DNA of 64,000 nt from NCBI RefSeq assembly GCF_049801055.1, contig NZ_JBNAGF010000001.1, positions 62,001 to 126,000 of the forward strand, in the 5' to 3' direction. Positions within the stretch are counted from its first letter, which is position 1. Each line of letters opens with the position of its first letter. A program made the translations under genes and the position numbers. Positions 1 through 8,642 of this stretch are shown piece after piece. Source of the stretch: JBNAGF01 sp049801055. GTDB lineage: Bacteria > Pseudomonadota > Alphaproteobacteria > Rhodobacterales > Rhodobacteraceae. Below the pieces are notes generated by a model that was not told the DNA's origin, searched no databases, and was given only the letters and a program-made list of their open reading frames with translations.

Positions 1-118
1 CGGCGTTGGTTTCGATCACGACCTCGTGGCCATGCGCAACAGCTTCCTGCGCGGCGTTCGGAGTCATGCCGACCCGGAATTCCTGTGGCTTGATCTCTTT
101 TGGGCACCCGATTTTCAT
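1..118 (-). CDS. ald: Alanine dehydrogenase (N-terminal fragment, cut by window edge)
   Basis: Reversible NAD-dependent oxidative deamination of L-alanine to pyruvate and ammonium in the cytoplasm. Only the first 39 codons are present. They translate to the characteristic start MKIGCPKEIKPQEFRVGMTP, followed by NAAQEAVAHGHEVVIETNA, which matches the family's N-terminal substrate-binding segment. The ATG at 118-116 is preceded by a strong AGGAGG ribosome binding site. The gene is divergent from an Lrp-type regulator, the usual arrangement for alanine catabolism. The rest of the gene lies outside the window, so catalytic residues cannot be checked. Confidence 0.9.
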   Translation of the reverse strand, partial: MKIGCPKEIKPQEFRVGMTPNAAQEAVAHGHEVVIETNA

Positions 119-257
119 TTTGAATCCTCCTGTTCGCAAGTTGCCGCAATTTTAGGCGCCCTTGACCGCAATGTTTTTGAAACTTCCCCCTGCAAATGGG
201 CATCTGGTTCGGATATTCTCTTACCATCTTGCGAATTTTGTGAAGGATCTTGCAGAA

Positions 258-716
258 ATGGGGCTTGATGCGACGGATCGACGGATTCTGGATGTGCTGC
301 AAAGATCGGGGCGGATTTCGAATGCGGACCTCTCCGAACGGATAAACCTGTCGGCGTCGGCCTGCCATCGACGGGTGCAGCGACTGGAGGCAGACGGGTA
401 CATCCGAAATTACGTTGCTTTATTGGATGCGCGTAAAATGGGTGTACCATCCACTGTCTTTGTAGAAATCACCCTGCAGGGTCAGGCGGATGAATTGCTG
501 GATGCGTTCGAAAAGGCGGTCGCTCGGATCCCGGATGTTCTGGAATGTCACCTCATGGCAGGAACGGCGGATTACATTCTGAAGGTGGTCGCAGAGGACA
601 CCGAAGATTTCGCCCGTATTCACCGGCAGTATCTGGCGCGTTTGCCCGGGGTGGCGCAGATGCAGAGCTCATTCGCGCTGCGAACCGTGTTCAAGACAAC
701 GGCACTGCCGGTCTGA
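258..716 (+). CDS. Lrp/AsnC family transcriptional regulator (probable alanine dehydrogenase regulator)
   Basis: A 152-residue DNA-binding regulator of the leucine-responsive family. Residues about 1-60 form the winged helix-turn-helix (LDATDRRILDVLQRSGR... SASACHRRVQRLEADGYI) and residues 65-150 the RAM ligand-binding/oligomerisation domain. The ATG at 258 gives the standard family start and length. The frame stays open upstream to 162, but that extension lacks family sequence. Divergence from ald with a 139-bp gap suggests that it activates ald in response to alanine, as AldR-type regulators do. That target is inferred from position only. Confidence 0.9.
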   Translation: MGLDATDRRILDVLQRSGRISNADLSERINLSASACHRRVQRLEADGYIRNYVALLDARKMGVPSTVFVEITLQGQADELLDAFEKAVARIPDVLECHLMAGTADYILKVVAEDTEDFARIHRQYLARLPGVAQMQSSFALRTVFKTTALPV

Positions 717-949
717 TGTCGCAGTTGATCCACTTAATGCCCCGAACTATCTCGTTGGTAAGGACAAGCACGCGGCCGCAGTCAAAGGTCGGCCTTCCTG
801 ATATGGATCGGATTCCGGGCTGATCTGTTTGTTGGCAGGGGATCGAATGGAATTTGGTTTCCGCATGTTGCGACAAGTCGGCTCATGCGATCGTCTGGAG
901 CCGGGCCGTACACCTGTTTTAAGGTGGTAGGGGGTCACACGCGGAAGAA

Positions 950-1921
950 TTGATTGGGTTAGCGTCGAAAGGCGCGAGAGAAGCACTTCGAAAGGAACAG
1001 AGATTGGTTAACGAGTCGGAATCACAACGCAAAGACTGGCTGGAAGCCGAGCTCGAAGACTCTCTCGATGAGGATTTCGAAATCGAGTTCAGCGAGCCAA
1101 TGCTGTCGATGGAGATCCGCAAGATCTATCGAGGCCAGCATCCTGACATGCTCGACCGCAAGGTCTATTTCCGCAACTTGCTGCGGTTGCAGGCCGAACT
1201 CATCAAATTGCAGGACTGGGTGCAGCACACCAATTCCAAAGTTCTGATCATCATGGAGGGGCGGGATTCAGCCGGGAAGGGCGGTGTGATCAAGCGGATT
1301 ACCCAGCGTCTAAACCCGCGCGTGGCCCGCGTTGTTGCTTTGCCGGCCCCCAGCCGTCGTGAACAAAGCCAATGGTATTTTCAGCGTTACGTGCCGCATC
1401 TGCCGTCGGGTGGTGAAATCGTTCTGTTCGACAGATCATGGTATAATCGCGCGGGGGTCGAGCGAGTGATGGGGTTCGCCACCGAAGATCAGGTGGAGCA
1501 GTTTTTTCAGGACGTTCCGGAATTTGAACGGATGCTGGTTCGCTCGGGCATCATCGTTTTGAAATACTGGTTTTCAATCACTGACGAAGAACAGCAACTG
1601 CGCTTTCTCATGCGGATCCATGATCCGATGAAGCAATGGAAGCTGTCCCCGATGGATCTGGAGTCGCGTATTCGCTGGGAGCAATACACCAAGTCAAAGG
1701 AAGAGATGTTCGCCCGCACCAACATTCCGGAGGCACCGTGGTATATCGTCGAAGGCAATGACAAGAAACGCGAACGGTTGAACTGCATCGAACATCTTCT
1801 GTCGCAGATCCCGTATGAGGATGTACCCAGCGACAAGGTTTCCTTGCCGGAACGGCATTACAATCCTGATTACGAACGGCAGGTTCTTCCAGACGAGCTA
1901 TACGTCCCGAAAATCTACTGA
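950..1921 (+). CDS. ppk2: Polyphosphate kinase 2 (PPK2, class I-like)
   Basis: Transfers phosphate between polyphosphate and nucleoside diphosphates in the cytoplasm. The 323-residue product has the PPK2 P-loop MEGRDSAGKGG at about 102-112, a Walker-B-like FDRSWYNRAGVERVMGF at about 160-176 and the lid region SRREQSQWYFQRYVPHLP. The sequence fits single-domain PPK2. The start used is a TTG at 950 with weak GAAG upstream. No ATG exists in frame before codon 51, and an in-frame stop at 920 excludes a longer form. The first ~50 residues are strongly acidic (EAELEDSLDEDFEIEF) and less conserved. Transcribed alone, with a long stem and T-tract downstream. Confidence 0.92.
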   Translation: MIGLASKGAREALRKEQRLVNESESQRKDWLEAELEDSLDEDFEIEFSEPMLSMEIRKIYRGQHPDMLDRKVYFRNLLRLQAELIKLQDWVQHTNSKVLIIMEGRDSAGKGGVIKRITQRLNPRVARVVALPAPSRREQSQWYFQRYVPHLPSGGEIVLFDRSWYNRAGVERVMGFATEDQVEQFFQDVPEFERMLVRSGIIVLKYWFSITDEEQQLRFLMRIHDPMKQWKLSPMDLESRIRWEQYTKSKEEMFARTNIPEAPWYIVEGNDKKRERLNCIEHLLSQIPYEDVPSDKVSLPERHYNPDYERQVLPDELYVPKIY

Positions 1922-1924
1922 GAC

Positions 1925-2000
1925 AAAAGCGCTGCGGGGGGAGAATTCAGGCCAATGCCAGGTAGAGCAACGCGTTAGCCCCGCCGCGCTTTTCTTTTTT
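1925..2000 (+). terminator. Long-stem rho-independent terminator after ppk2
   Basis: Arms at 1925-1939 and 1979-1993 are complementary over 15 positions with one mismatch. The second arm runs into a T-rich tail (TTTTCTTTTTT, ending at 2000). The 39-nt loop is longer than usual. The placement just after the ppk2 stop supports termination. Confidence 0.6.
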
Positions 2001-2018
2001 GCCCCTGAAAAACGACAA

Positions 2019-2042
2019 ACCCCCGGGCGATGCCACGGGGGT
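2019..2042 (-). terminator. Terminator of rpsU
   Basis: ACCCCCG (2019-2025) pairs with CGGGGGT (2036-2042) across a 10-nt loop. On the minus strand the stem is followed by TTTGTCGTTTTT. It lies about 50 bp beyond the rpsU stop codon. Confidence 0.7.
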
Positions 2043-2091
2043 CGTCAACTTTAGCGTCAGAACCAGCTGTGCTGATTGCGGCGAGGAGATC

Positions 2092-2298
2092 TTAGAGAAG
2101 ACCTTCGCGCTGTGCTTTCTTACGTGCCAGTTTACGGGCACGGCGGATCGCTTCAGCTTTCTCGCGCGCTTTTTTCTCGGACGGCTTCTCGAAATGTTGC
2201 TTGAGCTTCATTTCACGGAACACGCCTTCGCGCTGCAGCTTTTTCTTCAGGGCACGGAGCGCCTGATCGACATTGTTGTCGCGAACACTAACCTGCAT
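2092..2298 (-). CDS. rpsU: 30S ribosomal protein S21
   Basis: Small-subunit ribosomal protein, 68 residues. The start MQVSVRDNNVDQALRALKKK and the basic arginine/lysine-rich C-terminus (REKAEAIRRARKLARKKAQR) are diagnostic of S21. The ATG at 2298 has AAAGGTGGTG upstream. It is monocistronic between its terminator at 2019-2042 and the divergent COQ9 gene, an arrangement familiar in Rhodobacterales. Confidence 0.97.
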   Translation of the reverse strand: MQVSVRDNNVDQALRALKKKLQREGVFREMKLKQHFEKPSEKKAREKAEAIRRARKLARKKAQREGLL

Positions 2299-2411
2299 GT
2301 GGTTGTCACCACCTTTCTAGAGTAAGAGTTGCAAGGAAATTGCAGGAGTTGGCCGTATAGCAAAGCAGGACTAACTTGTCCAGCACGCGCTTTTCGGATC
2401 GGAGAGACATC

Positions 2412-3107
2412 ATGACCACTGCTTATGAGACCGCAAGAGACACCCTTTTGAATGCTGCACTGCTCCATGTTCCCTTTGATGGCTGGTCGGAAAGCACGTT
2501 CCAGGCTGCCATCAATGATTCGGAGATGGACATTGGGTTTGCCCAGGCGGTTTGCCCCCGCGGAGCACTTGATCTGGCTCTGGCGTATCATGCGCGCGGC
2601 GACGCAGCCATGGTGAACCGCTTGCGCTCAGAAGATCTCGGGGCGCTGAAGTTCCGCGAAAAGATTGCAGCTGCCGTGCGGTTCCGCCTCGAGGCTGTGG
2701 ATGACAAAGAGGCAGTGCGCAGAGGCGCAACGCTGTTTTCGTTGCCACAGAACGCGCCCGACGGGGCAAAGGCAATCTGGAACACCTGCGATTTGATCTG
2801 GACCGAGCTCGGTGACGGATCGGATGATCTGAATTGGTACACGAAGCGGGCGACCCTGTCGGGGGTCTACTCGGCAACGGTTCTCTACTGGCTGGGTGAC
2901 GACAGCCCCGATCATCAGGCCACATGGGAGTTCCTTGACCGGCGGATCGAAAACGTGATGCAGATCGAGAAGCTCAAAGCGGATATCCGCAAAAATCCCG
3001 TGCTCAAACCGTTCATGGCGGGGCCTCAGTGGTTGGCCAGTCAGATCAAGGCTCCGGCAAAACTGGACAAGCTGGACCTGCCCGGGACGCTGACCCCCCG
3101 GCGGTAA
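2412..3107 (+). CDS. COQ9 family protein (ubiquinone biosynthesis accessory factor)
   Basis: A 231-residue homologue of COQ9, the lipid-binding protein that supports the hydroxylase step of ubiquinone synthesis in mitochondria and alphaproteobacteria. Recognisable features are the TetR-like helical N-terminus (RDTLLNAALLHVPFDGWSESTF) and the conserved C-terminal segment around DLIWTELGDGSDDLNWYTKRATLSGVY... TVLYWLGD. The ATG at 2412 has GGAGAG upstream and gives the normal N-terminus; an upstream extension to 2376 lacks similarity. Divergent from rpsU. Its exact biochemical role in bacteria is less certain than in eukaryotes. Confidence 0.9.
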   Translation: MTTAYETARDTLLNAALLHVPFDGWSESTFQAAINDSEMDIGFAQAVCPRGALDLALAYHARGDAAMVNRLRSEDLGALKFREKIAAAVRFRLEAVDDKEAVRRGATLFSLPQNAPDGAKAIWNTCDLIWTELGDGSDDLNWYTKRATLSGVYSATVLYWLGDDSPDHQATWEFLDRRIENVMQIEKLKADIRKNPVLKPFMAGPQWLASQIKAPAKLDKLDLPGTLTPRR

Positions 3108-3185
3108 CGACATTTCAGGATAAATGCCCGGTTTGCAGCGCCTTGTCCGGATGCTAGGCAGGCAGAAAATGAAAGAGGATGCCCG

Positions 3186-4172
3186 ATGACCGAGATGATG
3201 CGCGCCGTTGAGATCTGCGAACCCGGCGGGCCGGACGTACTGAAGCTGACCGATCGTCCGGTACCTCAAGCGGGACATGGTCAGGTGGTTCTGAAAGTGG
3301 CCTATGCCGGCGTGAACCGACCAGATGCCCTCCAGCGGGCAGGCGCGTATGACCCCCCGCCCGGTGCCAGCGACCTGCCTGGGCTGGAAGCATCCGGCGA
3401 AGTTGTCTCTGTCGGCCCCGGAGTCGAAGGCATTTCGGAGGGGGACAAGGTCTGCGCCTTGCTGCCCGGCGGCGGATATGCTGAATATGTGGCGACGCCC
3501 GCAGCCCATTGCCTGCCGGTGCCTGCCGGTATGGGCATGAAAGAGGCCGCCTGCCTGCCCGAAACCTTCTTTACGGTCTGGTCCAACGTGTTCAACCGGG
3601 GCGGGCTGAAGGCCGGTGAACGCTTCCTTGTTCACGGGGGATCAAGCGGTATCGGGACGACCGCCGTCCAACTGGCCAGTGCATTCGGTGCCCGTGTCTT
3701 TGTCACCGCCGGATCGGAAGAAAAGTGCCAGGCATGTCTCGATCTTGGTGCAGAACGGGCAATCAACTATCGAGAAGAAGATTTCGTTTCGGTGATGCGC
3801 GGAGAAGGCGGAGCTGATCTGATCCTCGATATGGTAGGTGGTGACTATATCCCTCGCAATGTCAAAGCACTGGCCGAAGATGGCCGGCTGGTTCAGATTG
3901 CGTTTCTTCAAGGGCCGGTAGAGAAACTGAATTTCGCACTGGTGATGGTCAAGCGCCTGACAATAACGGGCAGCACCCTTCGTCCGCAAAGCGATCTGGC
4001 CAAGGCTCGAATCGCACAGGACCTACACGAGGCCGTCTGGCCCCTACTCGAAGCGGGAAAGGTAGCGCCGGTCATGGACAGCGAGTTTGATTTGTCCGAA
4101 GCCGCAGCGGCGCATGCGCGCATGGAAAGCTCTGGGCATATTGGCAAGATTGTCCTGAAGGTTTCAGGCTGA
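3186..4172 (+). CDS. NAD(P)H-quinone oxidoreductase, PIG3/QOR-type medium-chain reductase
   Basis: A cytoplasmic NADPH-dependent quinone/enone reductase of the zinc-free MDR branch, 328 residues. The N-terminal GroES-like fold includes AYAGVNRPDALQRAGAYDPPPGASD and GLEASGEVVSVGPGV. The Rossmann nucleotide-binding loop is GGSSGIGTTAVQLA at 151-164. The length and the PPPGAS motif match the PIG3-like subgroup rather than classical QOR. The start at 3186 carries GAGGATGCCCG just upstream. The gap of about 80 bp to COQ9 could allow co-transcription. A link to quinone metabolism is suggestive but unproven. Confidence 0.88.
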   Translation: MTEMMRAVEICEPGGPDVLKLTDRPVPQAGHGQVVLKVAYAGVNRPDALQRAGAYDPPPGASDLPGLEASGEVVSVGPGVEGISEGDKVCALLPGGGYAEYVATPAAHCLPVPAGMGMKEAACLPETFFTVWSNVFNRGGLKAGERFLVHGGSSGIGTTAVQLASAFGARVFVTAGSEEKCQACLDLGAERAINYREEDFVSVMRGEGGADLILDMVGGDYIPRNVKALAEDGRLVQIAFLQGPVEKLNFALVMVKRLTITGSTLRPQSDLAKARIAQDLHEAVWPLLEAGKVAPVMDSEFDLSEAAAAHARMESSGHIGKIVLKVSG

Positions 4173-4223
4173 TCTGGCCAATTTCAATTTTGTGATCTTT
4201 TGCCCGGGCCGCGGAACAGGTCG

Positions 4224-4245
4224 GCTCGGGACCGTTGGTCCGAGC
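4224..4245. terminator. Possible hairpin between convergent genes
   Basis: GCTCGGGACC and GGTCCGAGC pair over nine positions with one bulged G and a short loop, between the stops of the quinone oxidoreductase and the DUF2189 gene. No T-tract follows on either strand, so an intrinsic terminator is only a possibility. Confidence 0.3.
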
Positions 4246-4263
4246 CCTTCGGGTACTCGGTCG

Positions 4264-5121
4264 TCAGGCGACGGCCCGGCGATACAGATGCCATGTCGCA
4301 TGGCCAAGGATCGGGACGACGATGATCAGGCCAAGCAGCATCGGCAATGCGCCCAGAACCAACACCCCGGCCACGATGCATCCCCAACTCAGGATGACGA
4401 CCGGGTTGCGTCGCAGGACGCGCACCGATGTCACGACGGCGACAGGAACACCCACCGACTTGTCGAGCAACAGTGGGAACGACACCACACTGATGGCCAG
4501 TGCCACCACCGCAAACAGCGCCCCGATCACAAGGCCAGTGACGATCATCGACCAGCCTGACGAGGTGGTGAAGATGTCTTGCATAAAGGCCCCGGCCGAG
4601 GCGGGCGGTTCCGGCCCCAGGGTCTGGGCGTAAATGGCCTGTGCACACATCATCCAAGTCACGAACAGTCCCGTCAGATACAAGCCGAGGATCAGAATTG
4701 CACCGCTGGATGGTGAGCGAAACACTCCGAATGCGTCGATCCAGTGCACTTCCTTTCCCTGTTCCCGACGCCGGCTCATCTCGTAAAGTCCGACCGCTGC
4801 AACCGGGCCGAGGATCGCGAAACCGGCGACCAGAGGGGCGAGCAGCGGCAGCAGTTCCATCTGCAATCCGAGCCCCATGAGAACCAGACCGGCGATTGGG
4901 TAAACCACAGCGATAAAGATCACATCGGCCCGGCACGCCTTGAAGTCCTCGTAACCGGCAAACAACGCGGCCCGGACGTCACCAAAGTTGAGATCAAGCA
5001 CCATGGGTGGCGAAGCCTCTGCGGTCCCGCCAAGTTGCGACACCGAATCCGACAGATGCTCCGAGGCATCTCCGACCCTTCCGGCTGTCCAGCTTAATGG
5101 ATTTCCAATTGTTTTTGCCAT
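4264..5121 (-). CDS. DUF2189 domain-containing integral membrane protein
   Basis: A 285-residue inner-membrane protein with about six hydrophobic helices after a hydrophilic N-terminal ~75 residues. The segment LNFGDVRAALFAGYEDFKACRADVIFIAVVYPIAGL, followed by repeated long helices, is typical of the DUF2189 family, which often lies near respiratory genes in alphaproteobacteria. The ATG at 5121 follows an AGGAAAGGATACGGTT-type leader. No catalytic motif is visible, and its function is unknown. Confidence 0.82.
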   Translation of the reverse strand: MAKTIGNPLSWTAGRVGDASEHLSDSVSQLGGTAEASPPMVLDLNFGDVRAALFAGYEDFKACRADVIFIAVVYPIAGLVLMGLGLQMELLPLLAPLVAGFAILGPVAAVGLYEMSRRREQGKEVHWIDAFGVFRSPSSGAILILGLYLTGLFVTWMMCAQAIYAQTLGPEPPASAGAFMQDIFTTSSGWSMIVTGLVIGALFAVVALAISVVSFPLLLDKSVGVPVAVVTSVRVLRRNPVVILSWGCIVAGVLVLGALPMLLGLIIVVPILGHATWHLYRRAVA

Positions 5122-5405
5122 AACCGTATCCTTTCCTGGGGAGTTTCCCCGCGGAAAAGGCCCGGCAATCAGGACGCGACCGGGCGGGCCGATCCGCGTT
5201 CCCCACTTCAGTTTACCACAGAATTTTCGGAGTTCCGGTCACAGTGTCGGGATCTGGGCATCCTGAGTCGCAGATGCACGGCATATTGGCAGCGGAAATT
5301 CTGGGAATCCTCACCTTTCCGGTGCCATGGCGGTAACTGGGGGTTGGTCTTGGCTGCAATTCCGCTAGACATGTCAAGCGTCAACCATTTGTCCAAGGAG
5401 ACACC

Positions 5406-5906
5406 ATGTTCCGCACCCCGCTCCGCGCCATCGCTCTTGCTTTTGGCCTCGCCGCGCCATCGCTGGTTTCAGCGCAGGAATTGATCGACAAGGGTTTCGT
5501 GCATGGCTGGAACCTCATGGTCGATCCCGCCATGGGAAATGGTTGCCTGATCCAAACGGTTTACGAGGATCTCTCCGTTGTTCGGCTCGGTTATGACGCC
5601 AACAGCGATCGCGGTTACTTTGTCGTGTTCAACAAGGCTTGGGGTGATATCAAGACCGGCGAACAATACAACATCACCTTTGATCTTGATGGAGAGGGTT
5701 TCAACGGGGTCGCTACAGGTGTTCGTCTGAAGAACGTCCCCGGCGCGATCGTGGCGTTTGATGACCGCAACTTCGTGCATGCCATCGCAAGCCGCAAGGT
5801 GATGACGGTCTACGGCCAGACCGGTGAGCAGGTTATGGCGATCGATCTGAAAGGCACGGCAAAGGCGCTGGAATACGCCCGCGAGTGTCAGAAACAACAG
5901 GGTTAA
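5406..5906 (+). CDS. Conserved exported protein of unknown function
   Basis: 166 residues with a clear Sec signal peptide: a basic start (MFRTPLRA), a hydrophobic core (IALAFGLAAPSLV) and probable cleavage after SAQ/A near residue 24. The mature part is a small beta-rich domain with two cysteines (NGCLIQ near 46 and ARECQ near the end) that could form one disulphide. A good AAGGAG ribosome site precedes the ATG. I do not recognise a named family. It stands alone, convergent with the RNase T2 gene, with a 3-bp gap between the stop codons. Confidence 0.75.
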   Translation: MFRTPLRAIALAFGLAAPSLVSAQELIDKGFVHGWNLMVDPAMGNGCLIQTVYEDLSVVRLGYDANSDRGYFVVFNKAWGDIKTGEQYNITFDLDGEGFNGVATGVRLKNVPGAIVAFDDRNFVHAIASRKVMTVYGQTGEQVMAIDLKGTAKALEYARECQKQQG

Positions 5907-5909
5907 CGC

Positions 5910-6539
5910 TTAGCGGACCGGGGGAAACAGCGCGTCCTTCAACGTGCAATCTCGGATCACGTCCCGACCGCAAGGCACCGGCTCCAGACCGCGGGAAAGG
6001 CAGATCCGAACCTCCTGAATGCGCCCTTGGGTGCAGGTCACCGTCAACATGTCTGCATCTAGGTCTGGGTTGGCCTTGAGAAATGCCTCTTCCACGATCT
6101 TGGCGGGCAGGGCCACTTGCCGGTCCAGCTTGCGAAAGACCGGCGGGCGGACGACCTTTCCGTAGGCGTGCCGGGACAGGGTGTAGTAGTCGGCAGCACT
6201 TAGTCCGGAACAGGTGCCGTGTTTCTTCCACTGATGCCACGCCAGCCCGGCGCTGCCCTGAATGTCGGCCATTTCGCGGGTCATTCGGCGGGTAGGCGGT
6301 GGTTCGGGCGTGCGGCAGAAAGCGGGCCAGCCCTGGTGAAACTGCGGCCACAAACCGTGCAGTATCCAGCCATGGTCATGGCGGTCATCGCATTGATCGG
6401 ATTTTTGTGCGTCTCCGGTCAGCTCGCACCAGCTGGGGGACCAGCTGAGGGCCAGTACGTAGTAGTCGAATTCCCCAGCCTTTTTGCCATCGGCAAAAAC
6501 CGGCAGGGCAGAAAACATCCAAATCAAGAGCCAGCGCAT
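5910..6539 (-). CDS. Ribonuclease T2 family protein, secreted
   Basis: Endoribonuclease that cleaves RNA through 2',3'-cyclic phosphates, acting in the periplasm or outside the cell. The 209-residue product has a signal peptide (LLIWMFSALPVFA) and both catalytic signatures: HGLWPQ at 61-66 (CAS-1) and WKKHGTC at 104-110 (CAS-2). Several cysteines are placed for the family's disulphides. The catalytic histidines are His61 and His107 by family analogy. The length is normal for bacterial T2 enzymes. It may serve RNA scavenging as a phosphate or nucleotide source, which fits the CpdB-like gene further on, but they are not linked. Confidence 0.92.
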   Translation of the reverse strand: MRWLLIWMFSALPVFADGKKAGEFDYYVLALSWSPSWCELTGDAQKSDQCDDRHDHGWILHGLWPQFHQGWPAFCRTPEPPPTRRMTREMADIQGSAGLAWHQWKKHGTCSGLSAADYYTLSRHAYGKVVRPPVFRKLDRQVALPAKIVEEAFLKANPDLDADMLTVTCTQGRIQEVRICLSRGLEPVPCGRDVIRDCTLKDALFPPVR

Positions 6540-6668
6540 TCGCCTCTTTCCTTATTCGCTGGCGATGACTATATACGGGCCAAGTTCCCCGACAACGGAA
6601 ACCCGCCCTGTGTATCAGGGCCGCCGATTCCAGGCGACGGGACAAATGTATTCGAAGGAGATACGCAC

Positions 6669-7433
6669 ATGGCAAAACCATTGATGGCCAAGGCTACCGC
6701 CGTGTGGCTGGTGGACAACACCACGATCAGCTTCAAGCAGATTGCAGATTTCGTGGGCATGCACGAACTGGAAATTCAGGGCATCGCCGATGGCGAAGTT
6801 GCGGTCGGCGTAAAAGGGTTTGACCCAATCGCCAACAACCAGCTGACGCAGGAGGAAATCGATTCCGCTCAGTCGAATCCGCTGCACAAGCTGAAGCTGA
6901 AATTCAATCCGGCTGCCACAGGTGAAGAAAAACGGCGCGGTCCGCGCTATACGCCATTGTCAAAACGGCAGGACCGTCCGAACTCGATCCTGTGGTTGGT
7001 CAAGTTCCATCCCGAACTGAGTGACGGCCAGATCGCCAAACTGGTGGGCACCACCAAGCCGACGATCCAGTCGATTCGCGAGCGCACCCATTGGAATATC
7101 TCCAACATGCAACCGATTGATCCAGTGGCTCTGGGGCTGTGCAAACAGTCCGAGTTGGACGCGGTTGTTCAGAAAGCCGCTGCCAAGAAGGCCGCCGAGG
7201 GTGGCGTTATGAGCGATGATGAGCGCCGCAAACTGGTGTCGACGGAACAGTCGCTTGAAATGGATGCTGAACCCAAGATTCCGACTGCCATCGAAGGCCT
7301 GGAAACCTTCTCGCTGCGCGATGATGCAGAAGAGAAGGAGAAAGAAGAGGAGGTCGTTGATGCCGACAGCTTCTTCAACCTGCCTAAGGGTGACGATTCA
7401 GAAGAAGACGAAAGCGACGACCCGCGTTTCTGA
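6669..7433 (+). CDS. trcR: Cell cycle transcriptional regulator TrcR (DUF1013)
   Basis: A 254-residue alphaproteobacterial DNA-binding protein of the DUF1013 family, named TrcR. The N-terminus KPLMAKATAVWLVDNTTISFKQIADFVGMHELEIQGIADG and a second HTH-like segment (HPELSDGQIAKLVGTTKPTIQSIRERTHWN at about 117-146) are characteristic. The C-terminal ~50 residues are very acidic (EEKEKEEEVVDAD... GDDSEEDESDD) and probably disordered. The ATG at 6669 has GAAGGAG nine bases upstream. The frame runs further 5' only because it crosses the RNase T2 gene in antisense. A terminator follows directly. Confidence 0.92.
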   Translation: MAKPLMAKATAVWLVDNTTISFKQIADFVGMHELEIQGIADGEVAVGVKGFDPIANNQLTQEEIDSAQSNPLHKLKLKFNPAATGEEKRRGPRYTPLSKRQDRPNSILWLVKFHPELSDGQIAKLVGTTKPTIQSIRERTHWNISNMQPIDPVALGLCKQSELDAVVQKAAAKKAAEGGVMSDDERRKLVSTEQSLEMDAEPKIPTAIEGLETFSLRDDAEEKEKEEEVVDADSFFNLPKGDDSEEDESDDPRF

Positions 7434-7454
7434 GTTTCTGAAACCGCAAAGGAC

Positions 7455-7488
7455 AAAAGCCCTCGCGCTACAAGGCCGGGGGTTTTTT
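7455..7488 (+). terminator. Intrinsic terminator of trcR
   Basis: AAAAGCCCTCG (7455-7465) pairs with CGGGGGTTTTTT (7477-7488) with two G-T wobbles, and the T-tract forms the end of the stem. It begins 22 bp after the trcR stop. Confidence 0.75.
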
Positions 7489-7549
7489 CATTTCAGGTCT
7501 GTGAGGCGTTTGAAAGCGTCCCAAGTCGCCCTGAAACTGGCATGGGATC

Positions 7550-8149
7550 TCAGATTTCCTTACGGGCGCTGAGGGCCGCACTGATGGTGCCGTCATCGAG
7601 GTAATCCAGCTCACCTCCGATCGGAACACCCTGCGCCAGTGACGTCAGGCGAACCTGACCCTCGAGCTGATCTGCGATGTAGTGGGCTGTTGTCTGGCCA
7701 TCGACGGTGGCATTCAAGGCGAGAATTACCTCGGATATTCCTTCGGTCGTGACCCTGTCAATCAGCCTGGGAATGCGCAGTTCTTCCGGCCCAACGGCAT
7801 CTAATGCCGACAATGTGCCGCCGAGTACGTGATAACGGCCCTTGAACACCCCGGCGCGTTCCATCGCCCAAAGATCGGCAACGTCTTCGACGATGCAGAG
7901 CTCGCCCGTCGCGCGGGCTTCGGACTGGCAGATGCCGCAGATTTCTGACGTTCCGACATTGCCACAGTTCAGACATTCACGCGCGGTCTCGGCAACCTGT
8001 TGCATCGCATCGGCCAATGGGGTGAGTAGAAGTGCCCGCTTTCGGATCAGATGCAAGACCGCCCTCCTGGCCGAACGCGGCCCCAGTCCGGGCAGCTTAG
8101 CCATAAGCTCGATCAGATTGTCGATGTCGCGGGTAGAGCTATCGGTCAT
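7550..8149 (-). CDS. recR: Recombination mediator protein RecR
   Basis: RecR forms a DNA clamp that works with RecF and RecO to load RecA at gaps. The 199-residue product has the N-terminal helix-hairpin-helix (LMAKLPGLGPRSARRAVLHLI), a four-cysteine zinc finger (C59, C62, C71, C74) and a Toprim domain from about residue 83 (CIVEDVADLWAMERAGVFKGRYHVLGG). The length is standard. It is the last gene of the dnaX-ebfC-recR group, a widely conserved order, with 148 bp between ebfC and recR. Confidence 0.97.
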   Translation of the reverse strand: MTDSSTRDIDNLIELMAKLPGLGPRSARRAVLHLIRKRALLLTPLADAMQQVAETARECLNCGNVGTSEICGICQSEARATGELCIVEDVADLWAMERAGVFKGRYHVLGGTLSALDAVGPEELRIPRLIDRVTTEGISEVILALNATVDGQTTAHYIADQLEGQVRLTSLAQGVPIGGELDYLDDGTISAALSARKEI

Positions 8150-8297
8150 TTTGCACAGCGCGTCCGGTCATGTCTGGTCGCGCCATTAGGGCGGTGCAGG
8201 CAGGGAAAAGCAAGCGCCACCCGGCATTTGATCGGGTTGTGTTTTCTCTGGGTGTCGCAGGCCACACCCATACGTGCGGCCTGTCGGTGGGCCCGGA

Positions 8298-8642
8298 TCA
8301 GAAGGGCAGCTTGATGTCTTTTGGCAGACCCATGCTTTCCGTCAGCTTGGCCATCTCGTCCTGCGTGCGCTGGGCGGCCTTGGCCTGTGCGTCCTTGACC
8401 GCGGCAAGGATCAGGTCTTCGACAACTTCCTTGTCGTCGCCGTTGAAGATCGACGGGTCGATATCCAGCCCCTTGAGCTCGCCCTTGGCGGTGGCCGTGG
8501 CCTTGACCAGGCCTGCGCCGGCTTCGCCGGTCACGAGCATTTCGTTCATTTCGTCCTGCAGCTGAGCCATCTTGGTCTGCAGTTCCTGGGCGGATTTCAT
8601 CATCTTGGCCATATCGCCAAGACCGCCGAGTCCTTTGAGCAT
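8298..8642 (-). CDS. ebfC: YbaB/EbfC family nucleoid-associated protein
   Basis: A small dimeric DNA-binding protein of the nucleoid, 114 residues. The start MLKGLGGLGDMAKMMKSAQELQTKMAQLQDEM, the central ATATAKGELKGLDIDPS and the C-terminal VKDAQAKAAQRTQDEMAKL are typical. The ATG at 8642 has AGGAGACACC upstream, which favours it over the longer open frame reaching 8753. It lies between dnaX and recR, its usual partners. Confidence 0.95.
   Translation of the reverse strand: MLKGLGGLGDMAKMMKSAQELQTKMAQLQDEMNEMLVTGEAGAGLVKATATAKGELKGLDIDPSIFNGDDKEVVEDLILAAVKDAQAKAAQRTQDEMAKLTESMGLPKDIKLPF

Noticed and set aside
2628..3635. Minus-strand frame of 335 codons over COQ9 and the quinone reductase
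   Set aside because: It spans two well-supported genes in antisense and the gap between them; its translation has no domain features.
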